A stretch of DNA of 64,000 nt from JBMFVE01 sp049966155 (GTDB taxonomy: Bacteria; Bacteroidota; Ignavibacteria; Kryptoniales; JAKASW01). Under the pieces are notes generated by a model. It was given only the letters and a program-made list of their open reading frames with translations. It did not search any database and had not been told where the DNA came from. Shown piece by piece: positions 1-9,001 of the stretch. Each line of letters begins with the position of its first letter. Position 1 is the stretch's first letter. The position numbers and the translations under genes were made by a program. The stretch is taken from assembly GCA_049966155.1 (NCBI GenBank), contig JBMFVE010000005.1:47045-111044 (forward strand). Direction: 5' to 3'.

Positions 1-15
1 TGACTGTGCATTTAT

Positions 16-34
16 ATTTAGATTATGTCTAAAT
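16..34. promoter_or_regulatory. 19-bp inverted-repeat operator candidate
   Basis: The arms ATTTAGA and TCTAAAT are perfect inverted copies separated by the 5-nt spacer TTATG. The repeat ends 6 bp before the AGGAG ribosome-binding site of the barrel gene that starts at 50. The 19-bp length and the TTTAGA/TCTAAA arms resemble operators of DtxR/MntR-type metalloregulators more than a classical Fur box; that reading is inference. A matching left half-site (ATTTAGA) occurs at 968-974, just before the fur start. Confidence 0.5.
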
Positions 35-49
35 AAACAAGGAGAAGCG

Positions 50-730
50 ATGCTAATTAAATACATCACACCAATTACCGTAATCTTAATTATTTCCACG
101 TCAGCACATGCTGACAGGAGATTCTATATATGGAGCTATCAATTCTCTACAGTAGCGCCAGGGGAATTGGAGCTGGAATCATATTCAACCCTTTCTTTTG
201 TCAAGTCAGATTATACAATAAACTCTTTTCAGCAACAGTTCGAACTCGAATATGGAATTACCAGAAGACTCGATGTTAGTCTATATCAAGTCGTTTCCAA
301 AACTATTGCGTCTCCACTAAAATTGGAATCATCTAAGTTGAGGGGAAGATTGAAGTTATCGGAAAAAGGAAATTTGTTTGTAGATCCTCTTATTTACCTT
401 GAATGGGTAAGAAACTATGATTTCAAAAGGCCAAATATCATCGAAGCTAAAATAGTGCTTGCAAAAGATGTTGGCTTAATCAATTTTTCAATTAATGCAA
501 GCGCTGAAAGAGAAATAACTAAAGGAGCTGAATTAGAAACTTCTGTAACGGCTGGAATTGGATACGAGATTTCTCCTGCGCTAAGATTAGGAGTTGAATC
601 CGTTAACGAAATTAATAAAGAAGGTGGCGGCAATTTTGGAGTCGGACCAACTATTTCTGCGTCGACAAAAGTAGCCTGGATAACGGGGGGGGGTTTACTA
701 CGGGATAACAAAAGATTCACCCGGCATTAA
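50..730 (+). CDS. Outer-membrane beta-barrel protein, C-terminus frameshifted at a G9 tract
   Basis: The product starts with a signal peptide (residues 1-21, cleavage after AHA) and continues with alternating hydrophobic/polar strands rich in Y, F and paired charges, typical of a small outer-membrane barrel. A good AGGAG site precedes the ATG. As written, the frame ends in an un-barrel-like tail (RDNKRFTRH). A run of nine G at 685-693 causes this: with eight G the frame would continue to 761 and end in ARIIVGLDL, an amphipathic final strand like that of porins, giving 236 residues. The gene is therefore either phase-variable by slippage, freshly mutated, or affected by a sequencing error. The cargo is unknown; the operator and the iron genes downstream suggest a metal link. 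Confidence 0.7.
   Translation: MLIKYITPITVILIISTSAHADRRFYIWSYQFSTVAPGELELESYSTLSFVKSDYTINSFQQQFELEYGITRRLDVSLYQVVSKTIASPLKLESSKLRGRLKLSEKGNLFVDPLIYLEWVRNYDFKRPNIIEAKIVLAKDVGLINFSINASAEREITKGAELETSVTAGIGYEISPALRLGVESVNEINKEGGGNFGVGPTISASTKVAWITGGGLLRDNKRFTRH
685..693. repeat. G9 homopolymer tract inside the barrel gene
   Basis: Nine consecutive G lie in the last tenth of the barrel coding sequence. One G fewer opens the alternative C-terminus that ends at 761. Such tracts are typical slipped-strand contingency loci, and also a typical place for sequencing errors. Confidence 0.9.
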
Positions 731-829
731 CGCTCGTATAATCGTCGGGCTCGACCTATAATTAAGATTTTGTCAATCCGTTATTAGCTCTTCTTAGTTC
801 AACTAACAGGTTAATATGACTTCACTGAG

Positions 830-973
830 GTGCAGAAATATACAAGTATTGAAAGAAAAGCCATCAGAATTCTCGTACAAAATTGCGGTGACTGCCATGC
901 TGTACCAATCTTCGGCAATCGGAGTCAAAAAGATGACTTGAACCACTCAGATGGAATCATTAACGTTATTTAG
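830..973 (+). other. Short ORF with a CxxCH heme-type motif, possible gene remnant
   Basis: A 47-codon frame with a GTG start (stop upstream at 812-814) reads ...LVQNCGDCHAVPIFG... and so contains one CxxCH motif as used for covalent heme c attachment. There is no signal peptide and no clear ribosome-binding site, and it runs to within 10 bp of the fur start. It may be a remnant of a c-type cytochrome, or chance. Otherwise 731-983 holds nothing recognisable. Confidence 0.25.
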
Positions 974-983
974 ACTTTGTACA

Positions 984-1436
984 ATGAATAAAAGTGAAGC
1001 TGCCCGGCAAAAACTGCAAGAGTATTTAAAGGCGGCAAACTACCGAATAACTCCCGAGCGGTTCGAAGTACTTGATTACGTAATGGAAACAGACGGACAT
1101 TTTGATGCTGACGAACTGTTTCTGAAGATGAAAAACTCAGGGAGTAAGGTATCGAGGGCGACTGTCTACAACACGCTGGATGTCCTTGAAGAATGCGGTC
1201 TTGTTTTCCGATCACGCTTGAAGGATCATGGTTCCCGCTTTGAAAGAGCATTCGGGAGAGTTCATCATGACCATTTGGTTTGCATCGAATGCGGTAAAAT
1301 TGTTGAATTTGTCGATGAAAGCATTGAAAATGCGCAGGAAGCGGTTGCAAAGAGCTTCAAGTTTAAGCTTATCAGTCATTCTCATCAGATCTTTGGAATT
1401 TGCCCGGAATGCCAAAAGAAAGCTCAAAACAGTTGA
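984..1436 (+). CDS. fur: Fur family transcriptional regulator
   Basis: Iron-type (Fur/PerR/Zur family) repressor of 150 residues. The N-terminal winged helix includes the recognition segment SRATVYNTL (57-65). The metal site HHDHLVC (94-100) is followed by two CxxC pairs, C100/C103 and C140/C143, which form the structural zinc site seen in Fur and PerR. The ATG at 984 is preferred over the in-frame ATG at 951 because the extra 11 residues are not family-like. It sits 15 bp before feoA, so it is probably co-transcribed with the ferrous-iron genes and likely regulates them. Whether it is Fur or a Zur/PerR paralogue cannot be settled from sequence. Confidence 0.9.
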   Translation: MNKSEAARQKLQEYLKAANYRITPERFEVLDYVMETDGHFDADELFLKMKNSGSKVSRATVYNTLDVLEECGLVFRSRLKDHGSRFERAFGRVHHDHLVCIECGKIVEFVDESIENAQEAVAKSFKFKLISHSHQIFGICPECQKKAQNS

Positions 1437-1451
1437 AAGCCGGAACAAAAC

Positions 1452-1742
1452 ATGCAAAACAGAAACAGGTTTAGATTTAAATTTGGTCAGGAACTTTCCA
1501 CCGACACTGTGAAGACGCTAAATGATCTTCGGGTTGGTGAGGTCGCTCAAATCACTGGATTTTCAAACCATGGTGAAATTTATTTGAAGATTGAAGCTAT
1601 GGGATTAAGACCTGGTCGAAAAATAAAAGTACTACAGCGACTCGGAAGAGGAATTCTTGTAAGCACCAGCACGTCACGAATCGTAATAACATCTGATGTT
1701 GCTCGTAGCATAGAGGTAAAATGCGAAAGAAGATCACGGTAG
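1452..1742 (+). CDS. feoA: FeoA ferrous iron transport accessory protein
   Basis: A small SH3-like cytoplasmic protein that modulates the FeoB transporter. The FeoA core begins near residue 23 (LNDLRVGEVAQITGF) and contains the typical IEAMGLRPGRKIKVL segment; about 20 basic N-terminal residues precede it, so the true start could be slightly downstream. The last 22 nt overlap feoB, implying translational coupling. The stop codon is TAG, one of several genuine TAG stops in this window. Confidence 0.92.
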   Translation: MQNRNRFRFKFGQELSTDTVKTLNDLRVGEVAQITGFSNHGEIYLKIEAMGLRPGRKIKVLQRLGRGILVSTSTSRIVITSDVARSIEVKCERRSR

Positions 1743-3793
1743 CTGTCACAGGCAACCCAAATGTTGGAAAAACAACAATACTCAATCACGCAGCCAGAAC
1801 AAATCTTTCCGTCGGCAACTGGCCCGGAGTAACTGTAGAAAGAAAGGAGGGATTTACAACTTATCGCGGGTATGAAATCCATCTTGTTGACCTACCGGGT
1901 ATTTATACATTGGAACCAATATCAGAAGATGAAAAGATTGCCCATAACTTTCTCTCAGATGGTGATCCCGACGTGGTGCTGGACGTAATTGAGACAACCA
2001 ACGCAGAGCGGGATTTACTGCTTACCTTAGAACTACTGGAATTCGGTAAACCAATGGTAATTGCTCTTAACATGATTGATGAGGCAGAAAGACAGGGGGT
2101 CATCGTAAATACAGCTCATATGAGTGAAGTTTTAGATATACCGGTTGTCAAAACAAATGGCAAAAATGGGGATGGGGTGGATAAACTCCTGGATGCAATA
2201 GTGGACGTTTATCAGAATCAAAGAACCCCGAAGCTGATTAAATACAATGATAAGTTCGAGGAAGCCCTGGCGCAAATTCGTCAACAGAGCAACAATGGAA
2301 ATATTAATAGACACACGCTGATCGATATTCTTTCAAAAAGCGAAAATGGTAAGACACAGCGAGCATTGCTGGAGAAGTTTTACAAGAAGAACATCGCAAC
2401 TATTATCAAAGACGAGAGATATTCTTTTGCAAATGGATTTTTTGCAGAAGTTTTCAAAAAGAAAAACTCTACTGCAAGAGATATTACGGACAGGATCGAC
2501 AGGGTTGTTTTACATCCCGTTTACGGTTTTTTTATTTTCCTTGCGGCTATGTTCCTCCTCTTTAAAATTTCCTTTGATTTCTCAAATCCGTTAATGGACT
2601 GGATTGATGGGTTCATTAATAACTTTCTTTCGCCTGCTGTTTCAACGGTTTTGATGAAAGCGGGTGCGACCGAATGGATGCTGAGGTTTTTTTCTGAGGC
2701 TGTGGTAGGTGGAGTTGGATTCGTTATCACTTTTGTCCCGCTAATTGGCACAATTTACTTTTTACTGGCACTCCTCGAAATGTCTGGCTATATGCCGCGA
2801 ATTGCATTCCTCATGGATAGATTCATGCACAAACTCGGTTTACACGGCAAAGGAATGATCCCTCTTCTTTTAGGTTTTGGCTGCAATGTGCCCGCAATAA
2901 TGGCAACACGCACCCTTGAAAACAAGCGAGACAAATTGCTGGTAATCGCAATGATCCCGTTCATGAGCTGTCCAGCACGACTTATTGTATTTTCATTCTT
3001 TGCCGTTCTTTTCTTCAGCAATCCTGCTGTTGTCATTTTTTCCTTATATATGCTTGGAATTCTGGTCGGACTAATGACAGCATTTTTCTTGAGGAAAACC
3101 GCTTTCAAAGGACGATTGTCTCACTTTGTAATGGAACTTCCACCTTACCGTGCACCATCGCTGACAACTGTAATAAGAATTGTCTGGGCACAGATAAAAA
3201 ACTTTCTATACAGGGCCGGCACATTGATATTTGCCGCATCTGTCGTCATCTGGGTGCTACTGAATACTCCACCTGGAATTAAGAACCCATCCCAAAGCTT
3301 TGCTGCTTACATTGGTAAATCAATAACACCTGTTTTCAAACCCATTGGAATTAAAGATTGGCGAATTTCAACTTCACTGATCCCAGCTTTCCTTGCACGG
3401 GAAATTGTTCTGAGCTCCATGGGAACAATTTATTCTGTCAATGTTGATATTGAAAAGAAGAATTTCAATGTGGTCGATGAACTGGAGAGGCAGACTATAA
3501 ATCTCATTGTCGCTGTCAAGGAAAGCATTCTTTCTTTAATTAAACCAGGCATCAGCACCCTAAAAACTGATACGGGCAATACCAATCTCAGAAATGTAAT
3601 CAAAGCAAGTTTCACTCGCGCATCAGCTCTCTCTTTCATGATATTTCTTCTATTATACACTTCCTGTCTGGCCACAGTCGCAGTTATGGCCCGAGAAGCA
3701 GGGAAATGGATCGCCATGGCCTTTCTTACATATAGTTTTGTGATCGCCTGGGTAGTTGCCTTTATTGTTTACAACATAGGTATAGCATTATGA
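1721..3793 (+). CDS. feoB: FeoB ferrous iron transporter with GTPase domain
   Basis: Inner-membrane Fe(II) importer of 690 residues. The N-terminal G domain has the P-loop GNPNVGKTT (11-19), G3 motif DLPG (57-60) and NMID (117-120). The membrane part holds the two gate regions: one with GFGCNVPAIMATRTL, including the conserved Cys, and a later one with IPAFLAREIVLSSMGTIY. The overlap with feoA upstream and the 4-nt ATGA overlap with the small membrane protein downstream indicate one feo transcription unit behind fur. Length and motif order are normal. Confidence 0.97.
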   Translation: MRKKITVAVTGNPNVGKTTILNHAARTNLSVGNWPGVTVERKEGFTTYRGYEIHLVDLPGIYTLEPISEDEKIAHNFLSDGDPDVVLDVIETTNAERDLLLTLELLEFGKPMVIALNMIDEAERQGVIVNTAHMSEVLDIPVVKTNGKNGDGVDKLLDAIVDVYQNQRTPKLIKYNDKFEEALAQIRQQSNNGNINRHTLIDILSKSENGKTQRALLEKFYKKNIATIIKDERYSFANGFFAEVFKKKNSTARDITDRIDRVVLHPVYGFFIFLAAMFLLFKISFDFSNPLMDWIDGFINNFLSPAVSTVLMKAGATEWMLRFFSEAVVGGVGFVITFVPLIGTIYFLLALLEMSGYMPRIAFLMDRFMHKLGLHGKGMIPLLLGFGCNVPAIMATRTLENKRDKLLVIAMIPFMSCPARLIVFSFFAVLFFSNPAVVIFSLYMLGILVGLMTAFFLRKTAFKGRLSHFVMELPPYRAPSLTTVIRIVWAQIKNFLYRAGTLIFAASVVIWVLLNTPPGIKNPSQSFAAYIGKSITPVFKPIGIKDWRISTSLIPAFLAREIVLSSMGTIYSVNVDIEKKNFNVVDELERQTINLIVAVKESILSLIKPGISTLKTDTGNTNLRNVIKASFTRASALSFMIFLLLYTSCLATVAVMAREAGKWIAMAFLTYSFVIAWVVAFIVYNIGIAL

Positions 3794-3891
3794 CAGGAGA
3801 AATTATATTTATAGCAATAATACTTCTTATTGCTGCAATCTTAATGAGAAGATCAATTAAATCCAGAAGCAAAGGAGATTGCTGCAAGTAG
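3790..3891 (+). CDS. FeoB-associated Cys-rich membrane protein
   Basis: A 33-residue protein: one N-terminal transmembrane helix (about residues 4-19), a basic stretch and a C-terminal GDCCK. It starts inside the feoB stop codon (ATGA). Very small proteins with one helix and terminal cysteines directly after feoB are a recognised family, functionally resembling FeoC in position. The vicinal cysteines may bind iron or an Fe-S cluster; that is inference. It ends in TAG. Confidence 0.75.
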   Translation: MTGEIIFIAIILLIAAILMRRSIKSRSKGDCCK

Positions 3892-3992
3892 TTCCCCTGA
3901 TATCTTCGTACAGCTTTGTTAATTGTTAAATAAATTACCATTAAGTTTCTGAATATTCATCTTATTCTCGGGTCTACTGGTTTTTCCCATCC

Positions 3993-6900
3993 TCAGTTAA
4001 TCTTTATCCCCATCCCCAAAAGACATCTCATCCCTTCACGGGAATAAAACTCGCAGTGCTTACAGTGATTTGTTCTTGTTGGCAGATCTTCCAGGCCAAA
4101 TTCGAGCGACTTCAGCTCACTTATGAGCCTCTGAAGTTCACCAGCAAACGTTTCAAGCTCATCTGCTTGGTAAGTCTTACTCAGTGAAAGATTTTTCTTT
4201 CGTGTGAAGACCAGTGTTGCCTGCACCGACTTCTGATCAGGATTGACCATTCTACATAAAAGTGCATACAACTTCATCTGTATCTCATACTCTCTGTAAA
4301 TTTCTTCAATATTACGGTCAATTCTATTGGTTTTGTAGTCGACAATTTGAAATCCCTTCTCACTTTTGACCATGAGATCAATTGTACCTGTCAGGTAATC
4401 TTCCCCGAACTTTTGTGTGATTGTTTGTTCAACATAAATTTGACCCGTTAAATTAAGTCTTCCTATAGTTTCAATGGCGTTTGCTATATTTCGTTCAATA
4501 TCAATCATCAAATCAGAGGCTTTACTTTGATCCAGTCGAATAGACCTTTCTGACAAAATTGCGTTTTTCACTGATGCAGCTATCATTTGATTATCAACTA
4601 TCGACAATTCAGGTATGAGTTGTTGAAGCGCTTTATGGATTACACGCCCTTTAATTGTGGAAAGAATTTCATCGCTAAATTCAGAAGCTTCATCGGGATC
4701 CCAGACAATTTCCGGAGTTGGCAGACCAATCCGATATCTTAGAAAATATTTTGTCGGACAAATCTTATAGGTTTGCAAAACAGTCGCCGAATAAATCTCT
4801 CCACCAACGTTTGCTGAAAGGCCCTCTATCCGGATATCACCCAGTTGAATGCTTGACTTGACTTCAGGTTCTTCGCCAACTTTTGTTTCGGGGATACTAC
4901 GATAAAGAATTACATTTGCACCATTGCAATTTATGAGATCCCCGTCAACAATGGAACTCAGGTCAACTTTTTCCTTAAGGATTTCAGCAAATGACATTTT
5001 TGTGGTATGTTCAGCTGTTGCCAATATTAGCTTGTCTTTTGCACGTGTACAGGCAACGTAGAATAATCTTGTCACCTCGGCTCTTTCATTTATCTCCTCG
5101 AGCTTTTTGTAAATCGCAAATTCTTTTGGAATACCTTGATCAAGAAGAGGGATAATCCCAACATCGTCGTTTACAATCACCTTCCTTTTAGTTTCCACCC
5201 CGGTATTGCAAAAAGGTAAGAAGACCACGGGGAATTCAAGTCCTTTTGCTGAATGTATGGTAAGTATTTTTACGGCATTCGACATCTCTTCAAATGAGGC
5301 TTGCCCCTCATCGCCTTCTTCTTTAGCGTCCTTTATACGCTCTACAAAATCATACAGACTACTGAATCCACGCCCTTCAAACCCACGTGCAATTTCTTTC
5401 AGTTTTCTTAAATTTGCCAGACGCTGCGTGTCCCCTGCCTGGTTGCCTCCCACCGAAAAGTCTGTTCCCAGCCATCCAGTACGCGCTAATATTCTATCCA
5501 GCAACTGAGGTATATTTAACCGGTAGGCAAACTGGGTCTCCTCGCGAAGAACTTCAGAAGCATACCTGACTTCCTCGGAAGCCACACCTGACGCTGCAAA
5601 ATTCTTAAGCTTTTCAAATAAGCATTCACCTGATGCATTTGATATGCGTAAAAGCTCTTCGTCAGAGATCCCGAACATGGGAGACCGCAAAACAGTTAAC
5701 AAACTGACATCCGAGTAGGTATCCTGTAAAAAAGTCAGGTAGTTTGTCAAATCAAGAATTTCTTGGGATGAATAAAAACCTCTTCCCGATATGACAACAT
5801 GTGGAATATTGTGTTTCTTTAACGCATTTTCCAGACTTGCAAGATGAGTTCTTGTCCGAAGTAAAACCGCAATATCACCATAATCAATCCTTGACGGGAC
5901 TTCAACACCGTCAATATTTCTGCTAATTTCTTCTTCGTTCTCAACCATTCTTTTAATTCGTGCAGCAACAAAATTCGATTGCAGCTCGATTGGGGTGAGT
6001 TCTGAATCATCCGTCTGATTCCTCCGTCCCGCATAAAATATCTCAACAGGACTTGCGGCCGAAACGGTTCGGACGGGTTTAATTGGATTATAATCGGCTT
6101 CAAAAGTTGATTTAAATCCCAGCAGTTTGTAAAGTGGGTTCGTTTTCATAATATCCGCAAAAAGCCAATCGACAAACTTAGCTATTTGTTCGTTCATGCG
6201 AAAACTTTCGGCCAGAGTAATTACATCGGAGTCCTGCAGTTCTCTCAGGTCTTCTTCTGTTTTTTTAAATACCTCCACCTGTGCGTTCCTAAATCTATAT
6301 ATAGATTGTTTCGGATCTCCAACAACAAAAAGCCTGCCACCGACAGAAAAATCTTTCATCAGCACCCTGAAAATGTCATACTGCAAAAAGTTTGTATCCT
6401 GATATTCATCTACCATTATTTGCTTAAACCTGCTACTCAGGACGTTGCTAACAGTACTGTTGAATTTCAGTAATTTCAGAACAAAAAGCTGAAGATCGTC
6501 AAAATCAAGAAAGCCGCGAGAATTTTTTCTTTCGTTATATCGCTTTTCAGCGGCAAGATACAAATCATAAATCGTATGGACATCGTCAAGATATTGTTGA
6601 ACAGACATTGCTGGTGGTCCCTCAGGATCATCGTTCCCCGATAGTATTTGGTAAGTGCTCCTTAGAATTTCGTAAATCTGGCGATCAGTAAAATTAGCAT
6701 TGGGAAATATTTCCACCCCTGCTCTCAACTGATACCCCTTTGTAAGAATCGACTCCAGGATCCTTGATATCTGTGGCAACAACAGATGATTACTCTCTGT
6801 TTTATTACAGAATTCTTCTAGGGATTCAACAGCAGAGAGAAAAACCTCTTTGCCCCTTCCGCTATGTCTGATCGAGTTCCGTGATATTTCTGCAATAAGT

Positions 6901-7544
6901 TTACCTAGCCGCCGCCAGTGGTCAATTAACATTTCTTTACGAGGTACAGGGCTGCCGGAACCGTCACCCAGGACATCATAAATGATTCTCTTATGTTCAA
7001 GCTTTTCCCGATGTGAAAACAATTCACCCAGTATGTCAAGGGTTTGCCTATAACCAAATCTAACAAGAAATTGGTGAGTTTTCCTCGAAAATGAAGTTTC
7101 TTCTGACAGAGAATCAATTACCGCTTCTTCTAACGAATCCCTTTTAAGTGATGCAGCATCTAAATCCTCAAGGACTTTGAAATTTGCATCCACACCCGCC
7201 TCAACCGGAAATTCTCTTAGAATATTTAAGCAAAACGAATGAATTGTACTAATATTTGCTTCAAGCATATTTGATTTTGCCTGCCTGTACCTCGAAATAA
7301 TTTCACGTGGCTCTGAACTGTTCATTCGCTCTTCCAGCGCCCCACCAATCCGTTCACGAAGCTCAAGTGCAGCCCTGTCTGTAAATGTAAGGCAGAGTAT
7401 CTCTTCGACTCCAATCCCGCTTCGAATAGCGGACAGGAACCGTTCAACTATAACGCTTGTTTTCCCGGAACCGGCATTTGCAACTACAGATATATGCCTT
7501 GATATGTCGAGGGTCTGGATTTGCGATCCTGTTAACTGTTTCAC
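3993..7544 (-). CDS. addA: AddA-like UvrD/RecB-type helicase with C-terminal nuclease
   Basis: An 1183-residue superfamily 1A helicase-nuclease for double-strand-break resection. Visible motifs are the Walker A ANAGSGKT (22-29), FTDRAALELRER, the DEYQDTN box, GDPKQSIYRFR, TIHSAKGLEFPVVFLP and YVACTRAKDKL. The C-terminal PD-(D/E)XK nuclease has GRVIHKAL, GTIDLM and VDYKTN. Cysteines in YKICPTKYF together with C1161, C1164 and C1174 could hold the Fe-S cluster known from AddB/Cas4-type nucleases. The gene order is DnaQ-like exonuclease then addA, overlapping by 4 nt. The likely AddB partner is far away at 28919-32167. Assignment to AddA rather than RecB rests on size and the split partner. Confidence 0.85.
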   Translation of the reverse strand: MKQLTGSQIQTLDISRHISVVANAGSGKTSVIVERFLSAIRSGIGVEEILCLTFTDRAALELRERIGGALEERMNSSEPREIISRYRQAKSNMLEANISTIHSFCLNILREFPVEAGVDANFKVLEDLDAASLKRDSLEEAVIDSLSEETSFSRKTHQFLVRFGYRQTLDILGELFSHREKLEHKRIIYDVLGDGSGSPVPRKEMLIDHWRRLGKLIAEISRNSIRHSGRGKEVFLSAVESLEEFCNKTESNHLLLPQISRILESILTKGYQLRAGVEIFPNANFTDRQIYEILRSTYQILSGNDDPEGPPAMSVQQYLDDVHTIYDLYLAAEKRYNERKNSRGFLDFDDLQLFVLKLLKFNSTVSNVLSSRFKQIMVDEYQDTNFLQYDIFRVLMKDFSVGGRLFVVGDPKQSIYRFRNAQVEVFKKTEEDLRELQDSDVITLAESFRMNEQIAKFVDWLFADIMKTNPLYKLLGFKSTFEADYNPIKPVRTVSAASPVEIFYAGRRNQTDDSELTPIELQSNFVAARIKRMVENEEEISRNIDGVEVPSRIDYGDIAVLLRTRTHLASLENALKKHNIPHVVISGRGFYSSQEILDLTNYLTFLQDTYSDVSLLTVLRSPMFGISDEELLRISNASGECLFEKLKNFAASGVASEEVRYASEVLREETQFAYRLNIPQLLDRILARTGWLGTDFSVGGNQAGDTQRLANLRKLKEIARGFEGRGFSSLYDFVERIKDAKEEGDEGQASFEEMSNAVKILTIHSAKGLEFPVVFLPFCNTGVETKRKVIVNDDVGIIPLLDQGIPKEFAIYKKLEEINERAEVTRLFYVACTRAKDKLILATAEHTTKMSFAEILKEKVDLSSIVDGDLINCNGANVILYRSIPETKVGEEPEVKSSIQLGDIRIEGLSANVGGEIYSATVLQTYKICPTKYFLRYRIGLPTPEIVWDPDEASEFSDEILSTIKGRVIHKALQQLIPELSIVDNQMIAASVKNAILSERSIRLDQSKASDLMIDIERNIANAIETIGRLNLTGQIYVEQTITQKFGEDYLTGTIDLMVKSEKGFQIVDYKTNRIDRNIEEIYREYEIQMKLYALLCRMVNPDQKSVQATLVFTRKKNLSLSKTYQADELETFAGELQRLISELKSLEFGLEDLPTRTNHCKHCEFYSREGMRCLLGMGIKIN

Positions 7545-8245
7545 TTTAGCCCCTCATATAAGTACTTCCATTTTGCATATAGCTGAGCGGTCGCCAGAAC
7601 ATCACCCATACAATACTGAGCGATTTCGTTATACCTTCTTGCCCGAAAGTATTCATTGATATCATACCCGGTAATGCCGTGTGATTTTGGGCTCTCGATT
7701 CCAAAAGCCTTACAATAAAAATCCAGATTAAACTTTCTTGTCACGCCGTGAAATGTTAGCTCTTCCAAAAGGTCAATATGATTTTTCATTGAATATCGCG
7801 AACCAGCCATTAAATTTAGCGACGGTCTAATCCCTAAAATTCCCGAGCGCAGCATGAGAAATGGACAATCGAAGCTTCTGCCATTAAATGTCACAAAGAC
7901 ATCAAATTTGGAAATAAATTCCCAAAATTTAGTAAGCATATTCAGCTCGTTAGTTCCGACAAACGTATAACTGTGTTCAGGGTCCTTTTTCTCAAATTTC
8001 ACCTCTTCGTCAGAATAAAATAGGGAAAAACCATTCCCGGATTCAATATTTAATAGTGCAATCGCAACAACGCGAGAAGTAAGGGGCCATAGACTTAATT
8101 GCCCTAATATTTCCTCTCGCGCCTTTTGTCGTAATTCCTCATTTTCCTCCCTGTCAGCTGACTTCATTAAGTAATCCTTCTGCATCTGGTCAAATTCATC
8201 AAAATTGAATGCCGACGTCTCAATATCGAATACCACTGTTGACAT
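7541..8245 (-). CDS. DnaQ/RNase H-fold 3'-5' exonuclease-like protein
   Basis: A 234-residue protein with the motifs of DEDD exonucleases of the PolB-exonuclease-like (RNase H-like) type: FDIETSAF with D7 and E9, FNGRSFDCPFL, and YCMGDVLATAQLY supplying the last acidic residue. It probably degrades single-stranded nucleic acid from the 3' end. Its stop overlaps the addA start by 4 nt, so the two are translationally coupled and likely act in the same DNA repair step; this functional link is inference. Substrate (DNA or RNA) is not evident. Confidence 0.8.
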   Translation of the reverse strand: MSTVVFDIETSAFNFDEFDQMQKDYLMKSADREENEELRQKAREEILGQLSLWPLTSRVVAIALLNIESGNGFSLFYSDEEVKFEKKDPEHSYTFVGTNELNMLTKFWEFISKFDVFVTFNGRSFDCPFLMLRSGILGIRPSLNLMAGSRYSMKNHIDLLEELTFHGVTRKFNLDFYCKAFGIESPKSHGITGYDINEYFRARRYNEIAQYCMGDVLATAQLYAKWKYLYEGLK

Positions 8246-8354
8246 ACCTGCCTCCCAAAGTTTATATCTCCTTTGAATAGAACAAATGCTCCAGTCGAAT
8301 AGCTAACCTGTGAAAGGAATAGAAGCCTGTGATACTTGCGGCAACTTAAACCGA

Positions 8355-8849
8355 CTACTGCTCTGCTTCTACTTCGAGTCGAACTATTTCGTAACCCTTT
8401 TTGGATTCCAAAACACCAAAAATTACTCCAACAAAAACAGCAATCATTCCTCCAAGAAAGACCAATATGGAGAACTCCTCCCACCAGGTAAATATCCGGA
8501 ACAATCCTGCGCCTATTGAGATAGAACAGAGAACAAACATCGCCGCTGCAGTAGTGTAACTCAGAACTGAATTCCTGACGAGCAGCGCACGAATGCTCAA
8601 ATCACCCAGTTGACGTGTTGCGCTTTCCAAACGCAAATTTTCCTCCGGAGTAAAATCTTTTTCTGCTGCCCTATGTATAAGCCTCCTTTTCTCGTCATTA
8701 ATCAGCCGAATGCGGTTCACAACATTAGAGTATTTATTGTTGGCACTAAGGAGTAATAGTCCACACGCATTGATCATTACAGCCGGGGCAAGCATGTACT
8801 GTATTACCCTGACAGCATCAAAACCTTGATTACCTGCAAACATCACCAA
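8355..8849 (-). CDS. DUF2721 family membrane protein
   Basis: A 164-residue integral membrane protein with about three hydrophobic segments (residues 14-31, 94-114 and 121-147). The segment LAPAVMINACGLLLLSANNKYSNVVNRIR is characteristic of DUF2721; its first and last parts are quoted here only as a recognisable signature. Between the first and second helices lies a charged cytoplasmic stretch. Function is unknown. It is divergent from surE, with 152 bp between the two starts. Confidence 0.7.
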   Translation of the reverse strand: MVMFAGNQGFDAVRVIQYMLAPAVMINACGLLLLSANNKYSNVVNRIRLINDEKRRLIHRAAEKDFTPEENLRLESATRQLGDLSIRALLVRNSVLSYTTAAAMFVLCSISIGAGLFRIFTWWEEFSILVFLGGMIAVFVGVIFGVLESKKGYEIVRLEVEAEQ

Positions 8850-9001
8850 GCATCCATTTTGTAAATTTTATTTCAATAAATATAATAAATCTCTATTGAA
8901 GACGAAGACATATTATGTATGTTGTTCCCTGGTTGTATAGTTATTATGGAAAAATGCTTTTTGTACAATGTATATAAAGAGTTTATCAGTTAAATTTTTG
9001 C

